Assembly (NCBI GenBank): GCA_946807835.1
Contig: OX327705.1
Span: forward strand, 14,972,501 to 15,036,500
Length of the DNA stretch: 64,000 nt
DNA from: Ailanthus altissimus
Taxonomy: Eukaryota; Streptophyta; Magnoliopsida; Sapindales; Simaroubaceae
Direction: 5' to 3'
The notes under the pieces were generated by a model. The model did no database searches. It was given only the letters and a program-made list of their open reading frames with translations, and was not told the origin of the DNA. Shown in pieces: positions 1 to 11,085 of the stretch; the first letter of the stretch is position 1; each line of letters starts with the position of its first letter. The translations under genes and the position numbers were made by a program.

Positions 1-298
1 ACACTTTAAATCTTTCAATCGAGCACATTGGCGGGACAACCAAAAGCTGATAAAACACTAAAACAAAGAAAATGCAGAAAAGAAAAATTGAAGAAGCAAA
101 AAACATAAGTATTTCGAGTGCTAATTTTGTATTTTAAAAAAACCTCTTTTTTATATTAATTATGAAAAGGTGTAAGAGTAAAAATATATTATTCACCCTA
201 ACAATTTCATTAATAACAAAAAAATCTCTTAACACATTTTTTATTCAATCAAGAATTTGAGAGAGTTAATTAAACCTATGGTATTTTTATGTGGGTAT
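1..298. other. AT-rich flank, nothing recognised
   Basis: No open frame or known motif is visible. A word with TCGAGCACATT near 17-28 resembles words around 2900-3300, on the far side of the 299-2825 element. The two flanks may therefore have been one region before that element inserted. Confidence 0.4.
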
Positions 299-673
299 TG
301 TATCTATCATTTAAAACATGCATTTCTAATGTATCTCATATATTATAGAATGCAACGAAAGTACCAGAAATCTAATTTTCTAATAATAAACACAATAAAT
401 TTTATATGTATCTCATAAATGTAAATTACATAGAGATTGAGAATGTATTACCTTGGCAAGCCTTTGGATTTTCTTCAAACCAGAGAACCGCGATGAAGTA
501 ATTCATTTACAATTCTCGTTTCCCAACGCATTAGGCTTGGAAAAGCTAGAATAACAGCTTTTTCAGCAAGAGATTCAACACTTGAATTCTATATTTCTAC
601 CTAGTAGTATGGTTAGTCAAGATGAAGATGAATGTAAGAAGTGTTTTGTGCTCTCAACTCTTGCGAGAGTTCT

Positions 674-675
<2 letters not shown>

Positions 676-736
<61 letters not shown>

Positions 737-759
737 ATTGACACACACACACACACACA
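676..759. repeat. (CA)n microsatellite
   Basis: An almost pure CA dinucleotide tract at 676-733, a short ATAATTG interruption, and a second tract at 741-759. It lies inside solo LTR copy A. The reading frame that crosses it on the minus strand encodes only alternating Cys and Val and is not a gene. Confidence 0.97.
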
Positions 760-839
760 TAATTGAGTAATTTTGCTCATCTTATTTGTTTCATTTTCAT
801 TCCCTCTAGTACTCTGGCATAGGCCCCATATGGTATGGC

Positions 840-873
<34 letters not shown>

Positions 874-955
874 ATTGAGTAATTTTGCTCATCTTATTTG
901 TTTCATTTTCATTCCCTCCAGTACTCTAGCATAGGCCCCATATGGTATGGCAACA
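741..955. repeat. 112-bp tandem duplication with (CA)n
   Basis: A unit made of a CA tract followed by about 83 bp of unique sequence occurs twice with a period of 112 bp: unique parts at 759-841 and 871-953, with CA tracts at 741-759 and 841-871. The unique halves differ at only a few positions. The duplication has a CA tract at each junction, which suggests slippage or unequal exchange through the microsatellite. Confidence 0.9.
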
Positions 956-1429
956 ATTGTCACACCCATCTTTAATTGTCTTTACTTCTTTTATTTACAA
1001 TAAACAAAATAGAAAACCAAAGCTAAGGAATACACTTAGACGGATTGTGCAACCAAAGAAAATAATTTCCTTACTTGTGTTATACATAATGGTCATACCA
1101 TTCACTTATGGTTTTATCTTTGAAACAATTGTTTACATTAAACAATTGAAATAAAAAGACATGTGATGGTTAATGTATGTGTTTGAACATTGTGAAACAA
1201 ATCAATTTTGAAGAAATAATTTATTCACTTGTTTATGTTACACATCTTGCCCCCACCACTTACACATCCATGCATCCATGTGTTTTATTTGTTTTATTTA
1301 ATCAAAGTAAATATAACAACACATATGTATTATTATAATAAATAATACTTGTTTGACTTTAATAAAATAATAATATCATATATTATTATTATTATTATTT
1401 TATTCAATAAATAATTTAATAAATAAAAT

Positions 1430-1462
1430 AATGATCTTACTTATTTAACAAGTAAGATCATT
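1430..1462. repeat. Perfect 13-bp inverted repeat (hairpin)
   Basis: AATGATCTTACTT (1430-1442) and its exact reverse complement AAGTAAGATCATT (1450-1462) are separated by a 7-nt loop. It lies inside solo LTR copy A. The matching position in copy C (about 50310-50340) is imperfect, so perfect pairing is not a family feature. Confidence 0.75.
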
Positions 1463-2825
1463 TAGGTAATTTCTAAGTCAAACAATGATATGACATGTGT
1501 CAATATCCCATTAGTCAACAACTATTGTTAATTCATTGACGTATTTAACTCTTAAGTCTTAACACGTGTACGACTCGATGAAAACTGAAGCAAATGTCTG
1601 GTCTGCTGGAATTTACTAGATTGAACTATTCAATTCGGTGCGCTACCCTAGTGCACAATGAGCACACTTCATATTGTGAGACTTACTAGGTCCACGTCCA
1701 ATTTTTCAAACGAAACTATTCCATGAGTCCAAGATCGATGCCCTACGCACACATCATAGATATTACAAATCAGAGCAGTAGACCATACAAGTTGAGGTCA
1801 TCGCGCATACGTATAATCCTTCCGCCATTTATATCTTAGAGGAGCGAGGATATAGATTATCATCGTTAAAACCCCACGTGTTCAACCATGAATTCATCTC
1901 TAGGCACGCATCTCGATAAATAATACACGCAAACACCTTTACATATTGTTTGACCCTGTTGGAAACTCTTTTCTTGAGTTTGTTGCTTATGGCAATAAGG
2001 CTTTCTGAGATACAGTTTCAAAGCATCCAGATATACAACTCACCCATGTAAGCTGACAAATTTCATATCTGCGCACACCGGACTCCATAAGTATCGGATT
2101 ATACCCAGCAACACACAGCGATCAGACCATGAAAGGTCTTTGACATATGTGGAACCAAAGAATGGTGGATCACTCACAAGTCCACCGTGGCGCTCAAGTC
2201 AAAGGACCACGTACACTACTCAACTCGAGATAACTTATAATTAAGGGCTTTATGGGATGTCTATTATAGTCCTCGATGAGCCTGTTCAGTATTTAGTCCT
2301 TAATGAATACCTGTATGTTATACGAACTTTCGGTAAGCCCATGATTAACTAAGAACAACCATCTAGACCATATAGGTATAGTATACACTAGTCTTTTTAG
2401 AAAGGATTCTACCGACAAACCCGCATTAGTGAATAAGATTAGGAATATATAACTTGATAATAGACTTGCATAATAATATTTTTCATCACCTATTACAACT
2501 CCTTACGACTATGTTATTATTGATGTACTATTAGGTCTCTATCCCGTTACAAATAATGTCCTAACATTTAAATTTTACTGACTTTTATAACTTATTAACT
2601 CTTAATAGTGCTAATTATTAACAATTATAATTCTCAGCGTTGTTAATTTTTAGCGTTGGTCTAAACTCTTTTATACTAGATCTGAATTCTTTCAAATCAT
2701 ACAATATCTATAACGTAACAAATATTATACTATTTAATTAATAAAATTAATAATATAATAAAAATGTATTATAAAAAAAAATATTCATACATCAATGAAA
2801 TAGTACGTAAGCATAAATCTCAACA

Positions 2826-3954
2826 GAATCAACAAAAAATTAAAATTTTATAAAATTAAAATTATAAAATATAAAAAAAATTATCTAAAATAAAAAAAAA
2901 ATATTGAAAAAATGTATTACGCTCAACAAATATTTTTGTCGAGTACATTGAGTGCACTTGTAATTTAAAATGGAAATAATAAAAAATGGAAAGATGAAGT
3001 ACGTGAAATATATTATTAAATATTTTAATCTCAAGGAATAACGTGCAAACAGCTCATTTGCTAGCGCCAGGCAATTTTACTCAATGATATTATCGAGCGT
3101 AGTGCTTGGCACTTTGACAAAATGGTCAAGCAAAATCACTTGACAACTCTAAAAAAAAAATTGCTCAATCATTTTGCGTGTGTGGCTTATTTGCTCGACA
3201 AAGCCATCGAGCACAAATGCTCAGAGACTGTGCTAAATGATTTTATCGAGCGCAATGCTTGTTGCAAAGTACAGAATTTTACTTTTGCCGAGCATCATCG
3301 AGGAAAGCTATTTTTTTGAGCATTTGCATGTGCTTGACAATGCTCGCATTATGTGGAACACTTTGAGCACAATCAACACTTGCACAAAAATGGTATTTTT
3401 CATCTTGTTGAACTATAAAACTCACAAAATTTGAACTTAATAAAACCTCATAGACTATATTACATTTAAATGATATTTTCATCTCTATTTCATTAAATAA
3501 ACAATATAAAAAAAGCTTCATGAGTAAAAAGAAAATATGAACTTTAACATATAAAGAATAAATGATGAAAAATATACATCATTTTAGCTTGATATTAGGT
3601 TATAAATTTTTTCGTAGAGAACTAATTTTTTTAGTGTTTGCTTTGTTTTAAATGTGTAATTTACTATTTTATTATATTTGCTTTATATTTTGTAAGAGAG
3701 TAATTAAATTTATTTGATGTTAATAAAATTGTTGGGGATTAGAAGAGTATTTTTGTTCTCATAACGCCTTTTTAACTTAAAAAAATTAAAATCAAAGAAT
3801 TTGACTAAAATAATTAAAACCTCCAAATATTTTAACTATTATAGATTAAAACTTGTAACTTCTTCTCGGCACATTATTTTATTTGTATTGAATGAGAATA
3901 CGATAAATTAAAGTGATTTCAGTATATTAAAATATAGATAATAGGACGTAATTA
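2826..3954. other. AT-rich spacer with recurring TCGAGC words
   Basis: No supported gene. Between about 2920 and 3370 the words TCGAGC, GCTCGA and CGAGCA recur (near 2939, 3091, 3191, 3204, 3246 and 3288), alternating with TTGACAA-like words. The short open frames at 3122-3434 cross these words, start at arbitrary positions and resemble nothing known. From 3440 to 3954 the sequence is plain AT-rich DNA. Confidence 0.4.
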
Positions 3955-5240
3955 TATAAAATATTTTATATTTTTAAACTTAATGTTTGTTCAATTTATT
4001 CTAATAATTTGGCCATTTGTGCATATTAATGTTGTTTTATAGGTTTAAAGATTATCGGTGCAAACATACTAGAAAACCAAATACAAATAGAGTTATTTGA
4101 TATGAGAATTTTAGAGGGGACTAAAATGCTAAAAATATAAACAGTATTATGAACAGTTCAAATGAACAATGATTTTGATATAGTAGCACAATGGTTACTG
4201 TTCATTCGCTATAGTGCAGCACTGCGGCACTAAATGATGGGCACTCTTTTAAAGGCAATTTTGTCATATTTTTGTAACTCTCAACCTATATAAACACCTA
4301 TTATTGAGCCAAAAATATGTTTGGCAGTAGAGAACACTAAATTAAACACATCATTTGGACTTGGAAGCAAGAATCAACAAGGAGGAGAAGAAATTTTGCA
4401 TTTTGAAGAAAGAACACCATGGTTGCATTAGGAAAAATTTTCCCTTCTCTTCAATTTCATACTTTGTTATTGATTCTAATATATGTAATGATATTGTTAG
4501 ATGCTCTGAACTTATATTTACATTTATGAACTAAGTTTTATTTTTAGGATTATAACTTGAACTCAATATGTAGCTTGAATTAATTATTTTCCATTATTCA
4601 TTATATTGATATTGAATTATTCAATTTGTTCTATGCTTAATGATTCTAATTACATGACAATGTATTAGATTATTTTGGGAACCTTAATGAACTTGGAAAA
4701 GAAAATTTTGTATTGACCATGAATAGATTGATGTATAATCATTGTGTAAAAATATGAGTTCCATATGAGATAAGAATATACTCATATGGCATGTATAACT
4801 ATTTAAAGAATTTATTTTTAATGAACCTTATTTCAATTTGATTATCATAAAAATATTGATAATTGATTGAATGCGATATACTCACTTGACTATCGGAAGA
4901 GGCTTGTAAGGATATTAGAGATTTTGACTAATAATTTATATTGATAATTTTAAGAGGAATAATTGGATACAAGTGAAATATTGAGAGATTATTGTAATCC
5001 TAGGCCTTTGAGTATTAGTGATGTCATGTTTATTCTCTTTGCTCAATCTCTGTAATTAGTTTCATTGTTTAGATAATTTAGATATTAACACTTTGAAATA
5101 CCAATAGTTTGAATAAGAGTAAGATGACACAATTTTAGTACTTAGCAAGTAGTAATAATAATTCATCGTGGGAATGATACTTTACTTATCATATATTACT
5201 TGTTGCGATAACGTATATTTACGTTAATTTGTGTTATACA
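3955..5240 (+). mobile_element. Ty3/gypsy-type LTR (solo or fragment)
   Basis: It resembles the LTRs at 22-24 kb and 32-33.4 kb read in the opposite orientation. There is a GTTGTTTTATAGGTTT block near 4035 that matches their TTGTTATTTTGTAGGTT block, then a clear TATATAAA box at 4287-4294. It ends with the ACTTGTTGCGATAACG type of R-U5 end and ..TTATACA at 5240. No primer-binding site follows, so it is a solo LTR or a truncated end. The left boundary is approximate. Confidence 0.5.
4287..4294 (+). promoter_or_regulatory. TATA box of the LTR
   Basis: TATATAAA sits about a quarter of the way into the gypsy-type LTR, preceded by CTCTCAACC. Its position fits a U3 core promoter. Inferred only from sequence and position. 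Confidence 0.4.
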
Positions 5241-5289
5241 AAATATAAAATAATAGACAATAAAGTACAAAAATACAGCACGATATTTA

Positions 5290-6390
5290 TTTGTTGGCAT
5301 CTAATTCAAGATTGAATTTGACCAACACATGTTCTACGTGAGAAAGAAGGAATTTCATTCCTGTTCGACTACATGAATTTTTTTAATTTAAGGTTACTAG
5401 AAAAATAGTCTGCACATACAAAATTAAAAAACCTCTCAAAAAAATCTAGCTTACAAAAAGTCACCACCCTCATTCTCTGGTAGATTTGCAACTCATTTCT
5501 TTCTTTGTAGTTCTCTTTCTTTAAGGTTTTTGTTTTTTCTTTGTTTTTCTTTTGTTTTCCGTCTTATTTTTAGGCAACCTCCGTTACATCCAACAATTGG
5601 ACCTCACAGTGTCGATCCAACCATCGGGCCATTGATGAAGCCGTACTCTGCTTAATGGCTACCAGCACCAATACTGAGACCCAGTCGCCTCCACTCAAAG
5701 ATCCAGTTGCTATAGTCTCAGACCCCAATGTTTTTCTTTGCCCTGACAAATTTTTTCCCAACCCATTTTGGCCGCCACGGGGTCTCATCGATGATGCATC
5801 TTGCTTGGGGTTTTGGTGCCCTTTGGACTCAATTCGGCAAGACATCAGAACCCCGACGAATTTTGCCAGAAGCTGCCTCTTTGATGCCACCTCTCACACT
5901 TTTTCGTCTCCTATTCCAACCCCGTTAGAGCCGACTATTGTGGAAAGTAGCACTGACAACTGAGTGAGCCAAGCTTATTGGCAACCGCTCTATACCTAAG
6001 TCTGGTGAAAAGTATTTTTCGACGACTAAATGTCCTCTTTAAAGCCACCAAAAAATATCGAGGCAGTTTAATGATTAAGTGTGGTTGTAGCTTAGGACTA
6101 ATAGGGATAGTTTTGTATTATGAAAAATGGTTGAGTTGTGTATTGATTTTGTGTAAATGTAGTAGTCAGTCCCTCTTTAAGAGGATATTTTGGTCTCTCT
6201 CTGGGAGGGCTGTTGTGCGGTTTAGAGCTTGACTTCATTTTTTAGGTTTAGTTTCGTTCTCTTTTTAGGAAGAAAGTTAAGTTCGAGCGATCGTTAGTAA
6301 GCATAAATTTGTGTTGTCCTAATAATTTTTTTCTTTTTGAGCAGTAGCCTTGTATTATCAAAAAGAAAAAAAAAAGAAAAAAATTCTGCT
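5290..6390 (+). mobile_element. Possible truncated non-LTR retroelement
   Basis: The block has a pyrimidine-rich leader, a 102-codon open frame (5655-5963) rich in Pro, Ser and Thr, then non-coding sequence ending in an A-rich tail (about 6359-6382, AAAAAGAAAAAAAAAAG). That order, and a base composition distinctly more GC-rich than the neighbours, would fit a LINE that kept the start of ORF1 and its 3' end. No reverse transcriptase remains and no target-site duplication was found. It could equally be a retro-inserted host transcript. Confidence 0.3.
5655..5963 (+). CDS. Hypothetical 102-aa open frame, ORF1-like N terminus
   Basis: It starts at MATSTNTETQS and ends at SSTDN. The protein is acidic and low in complexity (Pro, Ser and Thr rich), with no transmembrane segment or metal site. 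It overlaps another open frame on the same strand and one on the opposite strand, so being open may only reflect base composition. I do not recognise the family; it could be the disordered N terminus of a LINE ORF1. Confidence 0.22.
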   Translation: MATSTNTETQSPPLKDPVAIVSDPNVFLCPDKFFPNPFWPPRGLIDDASCLGFWCPLDSIRQDIRTPTNFARSCLFDATSHTFSSPIPTPLEPTIVESSTDN

Positions 6391-7159
6391 AATTAAATAA
6401 ACCTGAATGTTTTTCATCATTGATGATTAAAAAAAGATGAGTTGAAGAAGCATTCATCCCTAAAATCATCTTAATTCTTTTCTTTTTGTCTTAACTTTTT
6501 TTCCCTTATAACCTATCTTTTATATGATCAACATATATAAATCTTAAGCACATAAAAAATTTTCAACATCAAATTGCAAATCACATATATCAGTTGAATT
6601 TGGAGATATCTATATATATATATTTTATATAAGTCAAGTGGAAAACAATAAATTTATAAGTCATCATATGCATGTTGCACGTTCAATACTTATCATTAAA
6701 TATGGGTGGTAATGAGGTAGGATAAAAAATCCTATCCCTATATTTAAATTGGGTGAGAATTGTTATACTCGCTCTATACCTAATTTATATAATTCGGGTA
6801 CTTCATATTCAATTTTTTTAAAATTTTCTTTTATTTATACTAATTTAATTTTGTAAAATAGTCCTTCACCCCGTATAATCATAATATACCAAAAAAATTA
6901 TAAGCATCACAAAAAAAAAAAAAAACACTACATCAAATAAATAGACTTCGAGTCGTACTAATTTTAAATATCAATAACATGAATTAAATTTTAAAAATCA
7001 CAAATTAATAGTTTCTTTGAACTTTTACATCTAAATCATCATGCATAATTTGTAATCCAAATATCAAGCTTTTATTAAGATTCAATGCAAACTTATAACA
7101 CAAAGCAGAAATTTTTTTGAATTAAATTATTAACAATAAATAAAATTTTACATTGAAAA
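6391..7159. other. AT-rich spacer, nothing recognised
   Basis: Low-complexity A/T tracts only (for example at 6360-6390, 6610-6640 and 6910-6925). The GGGTGGTAATGAGG words near 6704 resemble the ends of small plant DNA elements, but no inverted partner was found. Confidence 0.3.
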
Positions 7160-7870
7160 TTTAAATAAAATTAAGAATTAACCTCAACGACTTCACAATG
7201 TCATCAACAAAGTGCCATATCATCATCATGTATATTTTATTTTGAGTATTTAATACCCACATGTTAATTGTAATCACAATCTTACTGTCAAGATACTCCA
7301 ATAAACTTAGAGTCTTAGCCCGTCCAAAATTATACAAATCCATAATCTCCCCATTTTATTGTGTTGTAAGATATATGCCTCCATAATGGTTGAATAATGT
7401 CAATGTCTCTAAACCCCTTATATTCAATTATGCTCAAAGGATATTCATACTTGACAATTGCATGTGCAATTGCATTTTTTATAACTTCTGGATTAAAATA
7501 ATATGTCTCCACATTCATTTTTCCATCAATATCCTTAGTTGTTTTTAATGTATTTGTATAGTGTGTTATCTCCATTTATCTTTTTCATGGAACATATCTT
7601 CAAGTGATCATGCAAATACTTTGTTCCATTAATACCCGTCACAACAGAGTTGTTATGTCAATACTTGCATACAGTCTTTTGCATCCCATTAATTTCTTTC
7701 CTATTAAAATGTTCCCACACTATTGATCTCTTGCATCCCATTAATTTCTTTCCTATTAAAATGTTCCCACACTATTGATCTCAATTTTGGAGTTCCTTTT
7801 TTAGATGTTGTCTCATTGTAATTAACAGCTTCTTGAGTTGAATTTTAATCTTCAACATCAGTCTCCTCCT
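7160..7870 (-). pseudogene. hAT transposase pseudogene (BED finger, RICESLEEPER-like)
   Basis: Reading the minus strand from about 7870 downward gives a degenerate BED zinc finger (around 7740-7600: VCKY then HNNSV, with NGTKYLHDHLKIC supplying the late His and Cys). Next comes the conserved hAT stretch with EYPLSIIEYKGFRDI (within 7330-7575), then SKIVITINMWVLNTQNK and WHFVDD (within 7161-7343), matching plant DAYSLEEPER/RICESLEEPER proteins (ITTDMWTS.. and HFIDD in the family). The parts lie in different frames with stops, and the C-terminal dimerisation domain is missing. This is a dead N-terminal remnant. Confidence 0.75.
7681..7784. repeat. Exact 52-bp tandem duplication
   Basis: The 52-bp unit beginning GCATCCCATTAATTTC at 7681 is repeated without visible change at 7733-7784. 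It duplicates part of the BED-finger region of the hAT pseudogene. Exact identity in a decayed element means the duplication is recent. Confidence 0.95.
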
Positions 7871-8900
7871 ATCAATGGTGCAAAATTAACATTTTTAGTC
7901 TAGTTGATATATGCATGATTAAGAACATTCATATATACATTAATTTAATTTACATAAATATAAAAACTGTTCAATAGAAAAAAAAAATACAGAAGTAGAA
8001 ATAAACTCAATAATCATATGCAATTATTACCACTTAACATTCCATGATTAATAAATTCAATCCAAAATATAGAGAAGGCAAAGGAAAATGCAAAGCAACA
8101 GGCTAGTAACATAATCAAAATGAAAGCTAGCTGGTTCAGTATGGGCATCATGTATAAATCATAATAAGTAGTTCTTCATCAACCCTTTTAAATCCTCCAT
8201 TTATTCCCTCTTTCCCTTTTCACCAAAACTACATTAAATTTGCCCTAGAAAATTAACATGCATTTTGATCCAAATAAAATGAAAAGAAATAATATATATG
8301 CAAAATGCCCAAATAATTACTAACCAAAAAGCTTATGTAGGGTGTTAAGGAATGAAAAATCGTTCAACACAAAGTTATGGATTTTCATTAATTATTCTAG
8401 TCAACTCTCATCAATTTCTATTGATTTACTTTTAATTTATATAGGAGTGTAAATAGGCAATAATTTTGTATATGCTTTATTTTAGGTCTAAATTGATCCA
8501 TATTATGTATATAAATCCTTCTCTTTTAAATAAAAAGACACAAAAAATAATTTTTTTATGAAATTAGAGCGCCAACATTCTTGAACTTCTTTTTTTTTTA
8601 CAATAATTGTCCTTCTTCTAGCTGACAAACATGGCAAAAAAAGATATCTAAACAACCCAAGACTTAACCAAACCTAAAACACAAATACGATAATCAAAAT
8701 GACCTCTTTTATCTTCATAATTTTGACCAACCGAGACTTGTACTTGTCACACAACTACTAAACAAAGAAAATTACAGCATCTAGAGTCATGCTATGCTCA
8801 TGGCTCTCAATTAAAAACAAAGAAAGCTTTGTCAATGACACTATTGAACAACCATTATAGAATGTCAATAATGGAGGTAGTGCAACAATCTCATAAAAGC
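7871..8900. other. AT-rich spacer, nothing recognised
   Basis: No open frame above background, no long inverted or direct repeat and no RNA gene could be seen. Poly-A and poly-T runs occur near 7980 and 8588. Confidence 0.3.
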
Positions 8901-8916
8901 GTGACTATTTGATTCA

Positions 8917-9165
8917 ATATTGCATGATATTGGAACAAGTATAATATACAATAAAGGTGCTCATAAAATTTCTTTTGATTTAAAAGAATATTTTTCTCAC
9001 ACTAACAATATTCATCTTTTTCATATCAAAAAAGCCATTCATGTTTATAATCAAGAAAACATGACCATTGGTACTTGCTACACCAAACTAAAGGGCCTTT
9101 GGGATGAACATGACATATCATGTTCCATTCCAATTTTCACATAGCCTCGCAATTTTTGACTTTAC
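8917..9165 (+). pseudogene. Copia-type gag fragment (UBN2 family)
   Basis: The open frame 8920-9144 contains DLKEYFSHTN, HIKKAIHVYNQEN and CYTKLKGLWDEHD. These correspond to the conserved DLK-RFS-N, QLKKEI and Y(F/Y)TKLKGLWDEL blocks of plant Copia gag proteins. About 70 residues remain, there is no zinc knuckle or pol downstream, and a stop follows the PIP block. It is an isolated fragment. Confidence 0.75.
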
Positions 9166-9530
9166 TTAGTAAGTTTAAGAATTATCAACGTACATTTGCA
9201 ATCTTTAGGAAAGTGTTACGAAATGAAAAATCAATCAACAGTAGTGTTACTGTGTTTTTAAAATATTTAAGTTAAAACGCAGAAGCCACGGACATACTCT
9301 AAATCATGTGACTAAATCGTACCTTTCCGGGCTATGAATTTTAAGAGAGATTGAAAACTCAAAAAGGAAAGAAGCTGGTATGATAGGAAACGCAAACTTC
9401 AAGCTGGTTTTATAGGTTTTTTTGGACAGCTGGTTTGTTTTTTTTAAAATTTTTTCTTCTGAAAAGAGCTGGTTTGTTAGTTGATTGAACATACATTCTC
9501 AAAAAGTTTCCAAAATCCCAACAAATTGAC
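9166..9530. other. Spacer, nothing recognised
   Basis: Mixed AT-rich sequence. A small run of repeated AGCTGGTTT words lies at about 9400-9480. No gene supported. Confidence 0.3.
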
Positions 9531-9633
9531 CCTTTAAAAAAGATGGACAGAATCACAAAAGCGAACAGAACAAGGAAGATGAAGAAACTCTTTTACACGA
9601 CAAGACAGTAGACATAAAGATTTCAATTTACAT

Positions 9634-9915
9634 TTACATTTCCAAGGAAGAATGGTACCTATAGAAAGACGATAAGGTTCCATCAGCTCTGAAATATTGA
9701 TTCCATTCGTTAAGCCAACGAGCCATGTTGCCTGGCCAGCTTTGCCGAACCTCGTGGAGTGATAAGTGGTGGCAGATTTTGACTTCAAAGTTTCCAACCA
9801 TTGGGGCTTGTGCATGCCTACCACATGTACCACCGGCACCATGCATTGAGCTTGACTTGCCACCATTTAAACAAAGTCTACCATTAATACAAGATTTGAG
9901 TTTGTAAATAGTCAA
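9634..9915 (-). CDS. Unidentified coding-like fragment
   Basis: A 93-codon minus-strand frame in a stretch less AT-rich than its surroundings. It contains SCINGRLCLNGGKSS, GAGGTCGRHAQAP and WPGNMARWLNEWN, with several Cys and Gly and a balanced amino-acid mix, unlike the Leu/Ile/Lys-rich chance frames nearby. A second minus frame (9534-9866) overlaps it and is taken as the shadow. No start context, intron border or partner exon is convincing. It may be one exon or a gene relic; I do not recognise the family. Confidence 0.3.
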   Translation of the reverse strand: MTIYKLKSCINGRLCLNGGKSSSMHGAGGTCGRHAQAPMVGNFEVKICHHLSLHEVRQSWPGNMARWLNEWNQYFRADGTLSSFYRYHSSLEM

Positions 9916-10309
9916 ATATGAATGTGAAGAAAATGGGAATATGCCGCGAGATTTCTGACAAGTTTTCTTTGTTTTTGCTTAACAAAAACCAAGGATTATT
10001 GAGTCACGTGAAATGGGTTTTAGGACCTTCAGCCAATTACTTAAAAAAAACATTGTTTGATTTCTTTGAGGCAACCTCATTCCTCAAATAGGTCAAACAA
10101 GGCTAGAGATGTTTGGAAACTACTAATTAAATAGATATGGACAAGGGGATGACAGAAGGCATGATCTTATTACACTTCTTAAGTTGAAACCTGAAAGGGG
10201 CATCACAGGTGCTATTTTTAATCCTTTTTTCTAATTTAAGCGTACAATTAATTATAATAGTGGGCAACCCGGCCAAACTTCAAATTACAATTGAAACAAA
10301 ATTTAAACT

Positions 10310-11085
10310 AAGACTGCACGATTTGATTTGATCTGAGTTGATTAAGTTGAATTGAAGTTGCACCCGATTGTTCTAGCGGCATAATTTGTGCATCTCTTGA
10401 CTTAAGTCAAGGATTGCACAAATATATAAAAAACATTGGTGAAATTTGTAAAGTTATTGAGTTGTATTTAAAATTTGTAATGTATTGTCAGTAATTATTG
10501 TAATGCTTTGATAGTTGTAATGTGATAAATGTATAAAAAAAATTGCATTGAAGTTTTCTTATCCATTCAATCCAACTTAAATTAAAAATTAATATTTTTA
10601 GTTTCAATAATTTTATTAATCAAAATTAATCATAAAAATCTAACTTGGAAGACTATATCACACTGTGATATTTAGAGAATGGGATTTACAAGTGAATTTA
10701 ATTTGAATTAAAACTTTGATGTGAAATTTTGTAATTTTACATTATTGTATCTTATATTTAAGTCATTTAAAATTAGAATATTAATATAGAAATTTTGCAT
10801 TATCGTAAAACTCTTATAATTTTATATTTTAAAACTCTTTTAATTGCATATTTCGATAAATAATTGTATCTTTATAATTATGAATATTTATTCTGAAATA
10901 AATATATACAAATTATGGTAGAAAAAAAGGTAAGTTTAAAAATAATTTAAATCAAATAATTCAAATCGAACAAAACTATATTATATTTGTTTGGGTTGCA
11001 AAAATATGAACCTGAAATTATTTTTTTTATGCTGGTTTGGGTGATCTTAACCCAACCCAACCCAAACTACTTGACACCATCCTTA
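10310..11085. mobile_element. Possible small DNA element with CCCAA-repeat end
   Basis: The right end carries AACCCAACCCAACCCAAAC (about 11050-11068). The left end (about 10316-10360) has TTTGATTTGATCTGAGTTG-type words. Arrays of AACCC or AACCG near one end are common in plant non-autonomous DNA elements, and the element at 18.6-20.1 kb has the AACCG version. No coding sequence and no target-site duplication were seen. Confidence 0.25.

Larger units (their letters stand above)
299..2825 (-). mobile_element. Solo LTR, TG..CA family copy A
   Basis: Read on the minus strand the element begins TGTTGAGATTTATGCTTACG (plus-strand right end at 2825) and ends at about 299 in ..ATACA. The same sequence occurs, with many shared blocks of tens of bases, at 14400-16666, 49044-54206 and 51376-53882. 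No reading frame is shared by the copies and no gag or pol motif lies inside, so it is read as a solo LTR (about 2.5 kb) of an unnamed LTR retrotransposon. The flanking 5-mers (GGTAT and GAATC) do not match, so the exact left end is uncertain. The copy holds CA microsatellites and a local duplication that the other copies lack. Confidence 0.7.

Noticed and set aside
673..870. Cys/Val-alternating open frame on the minus strand
   Set aside because: Translation of (CA)n tracts inside a solo LTR.
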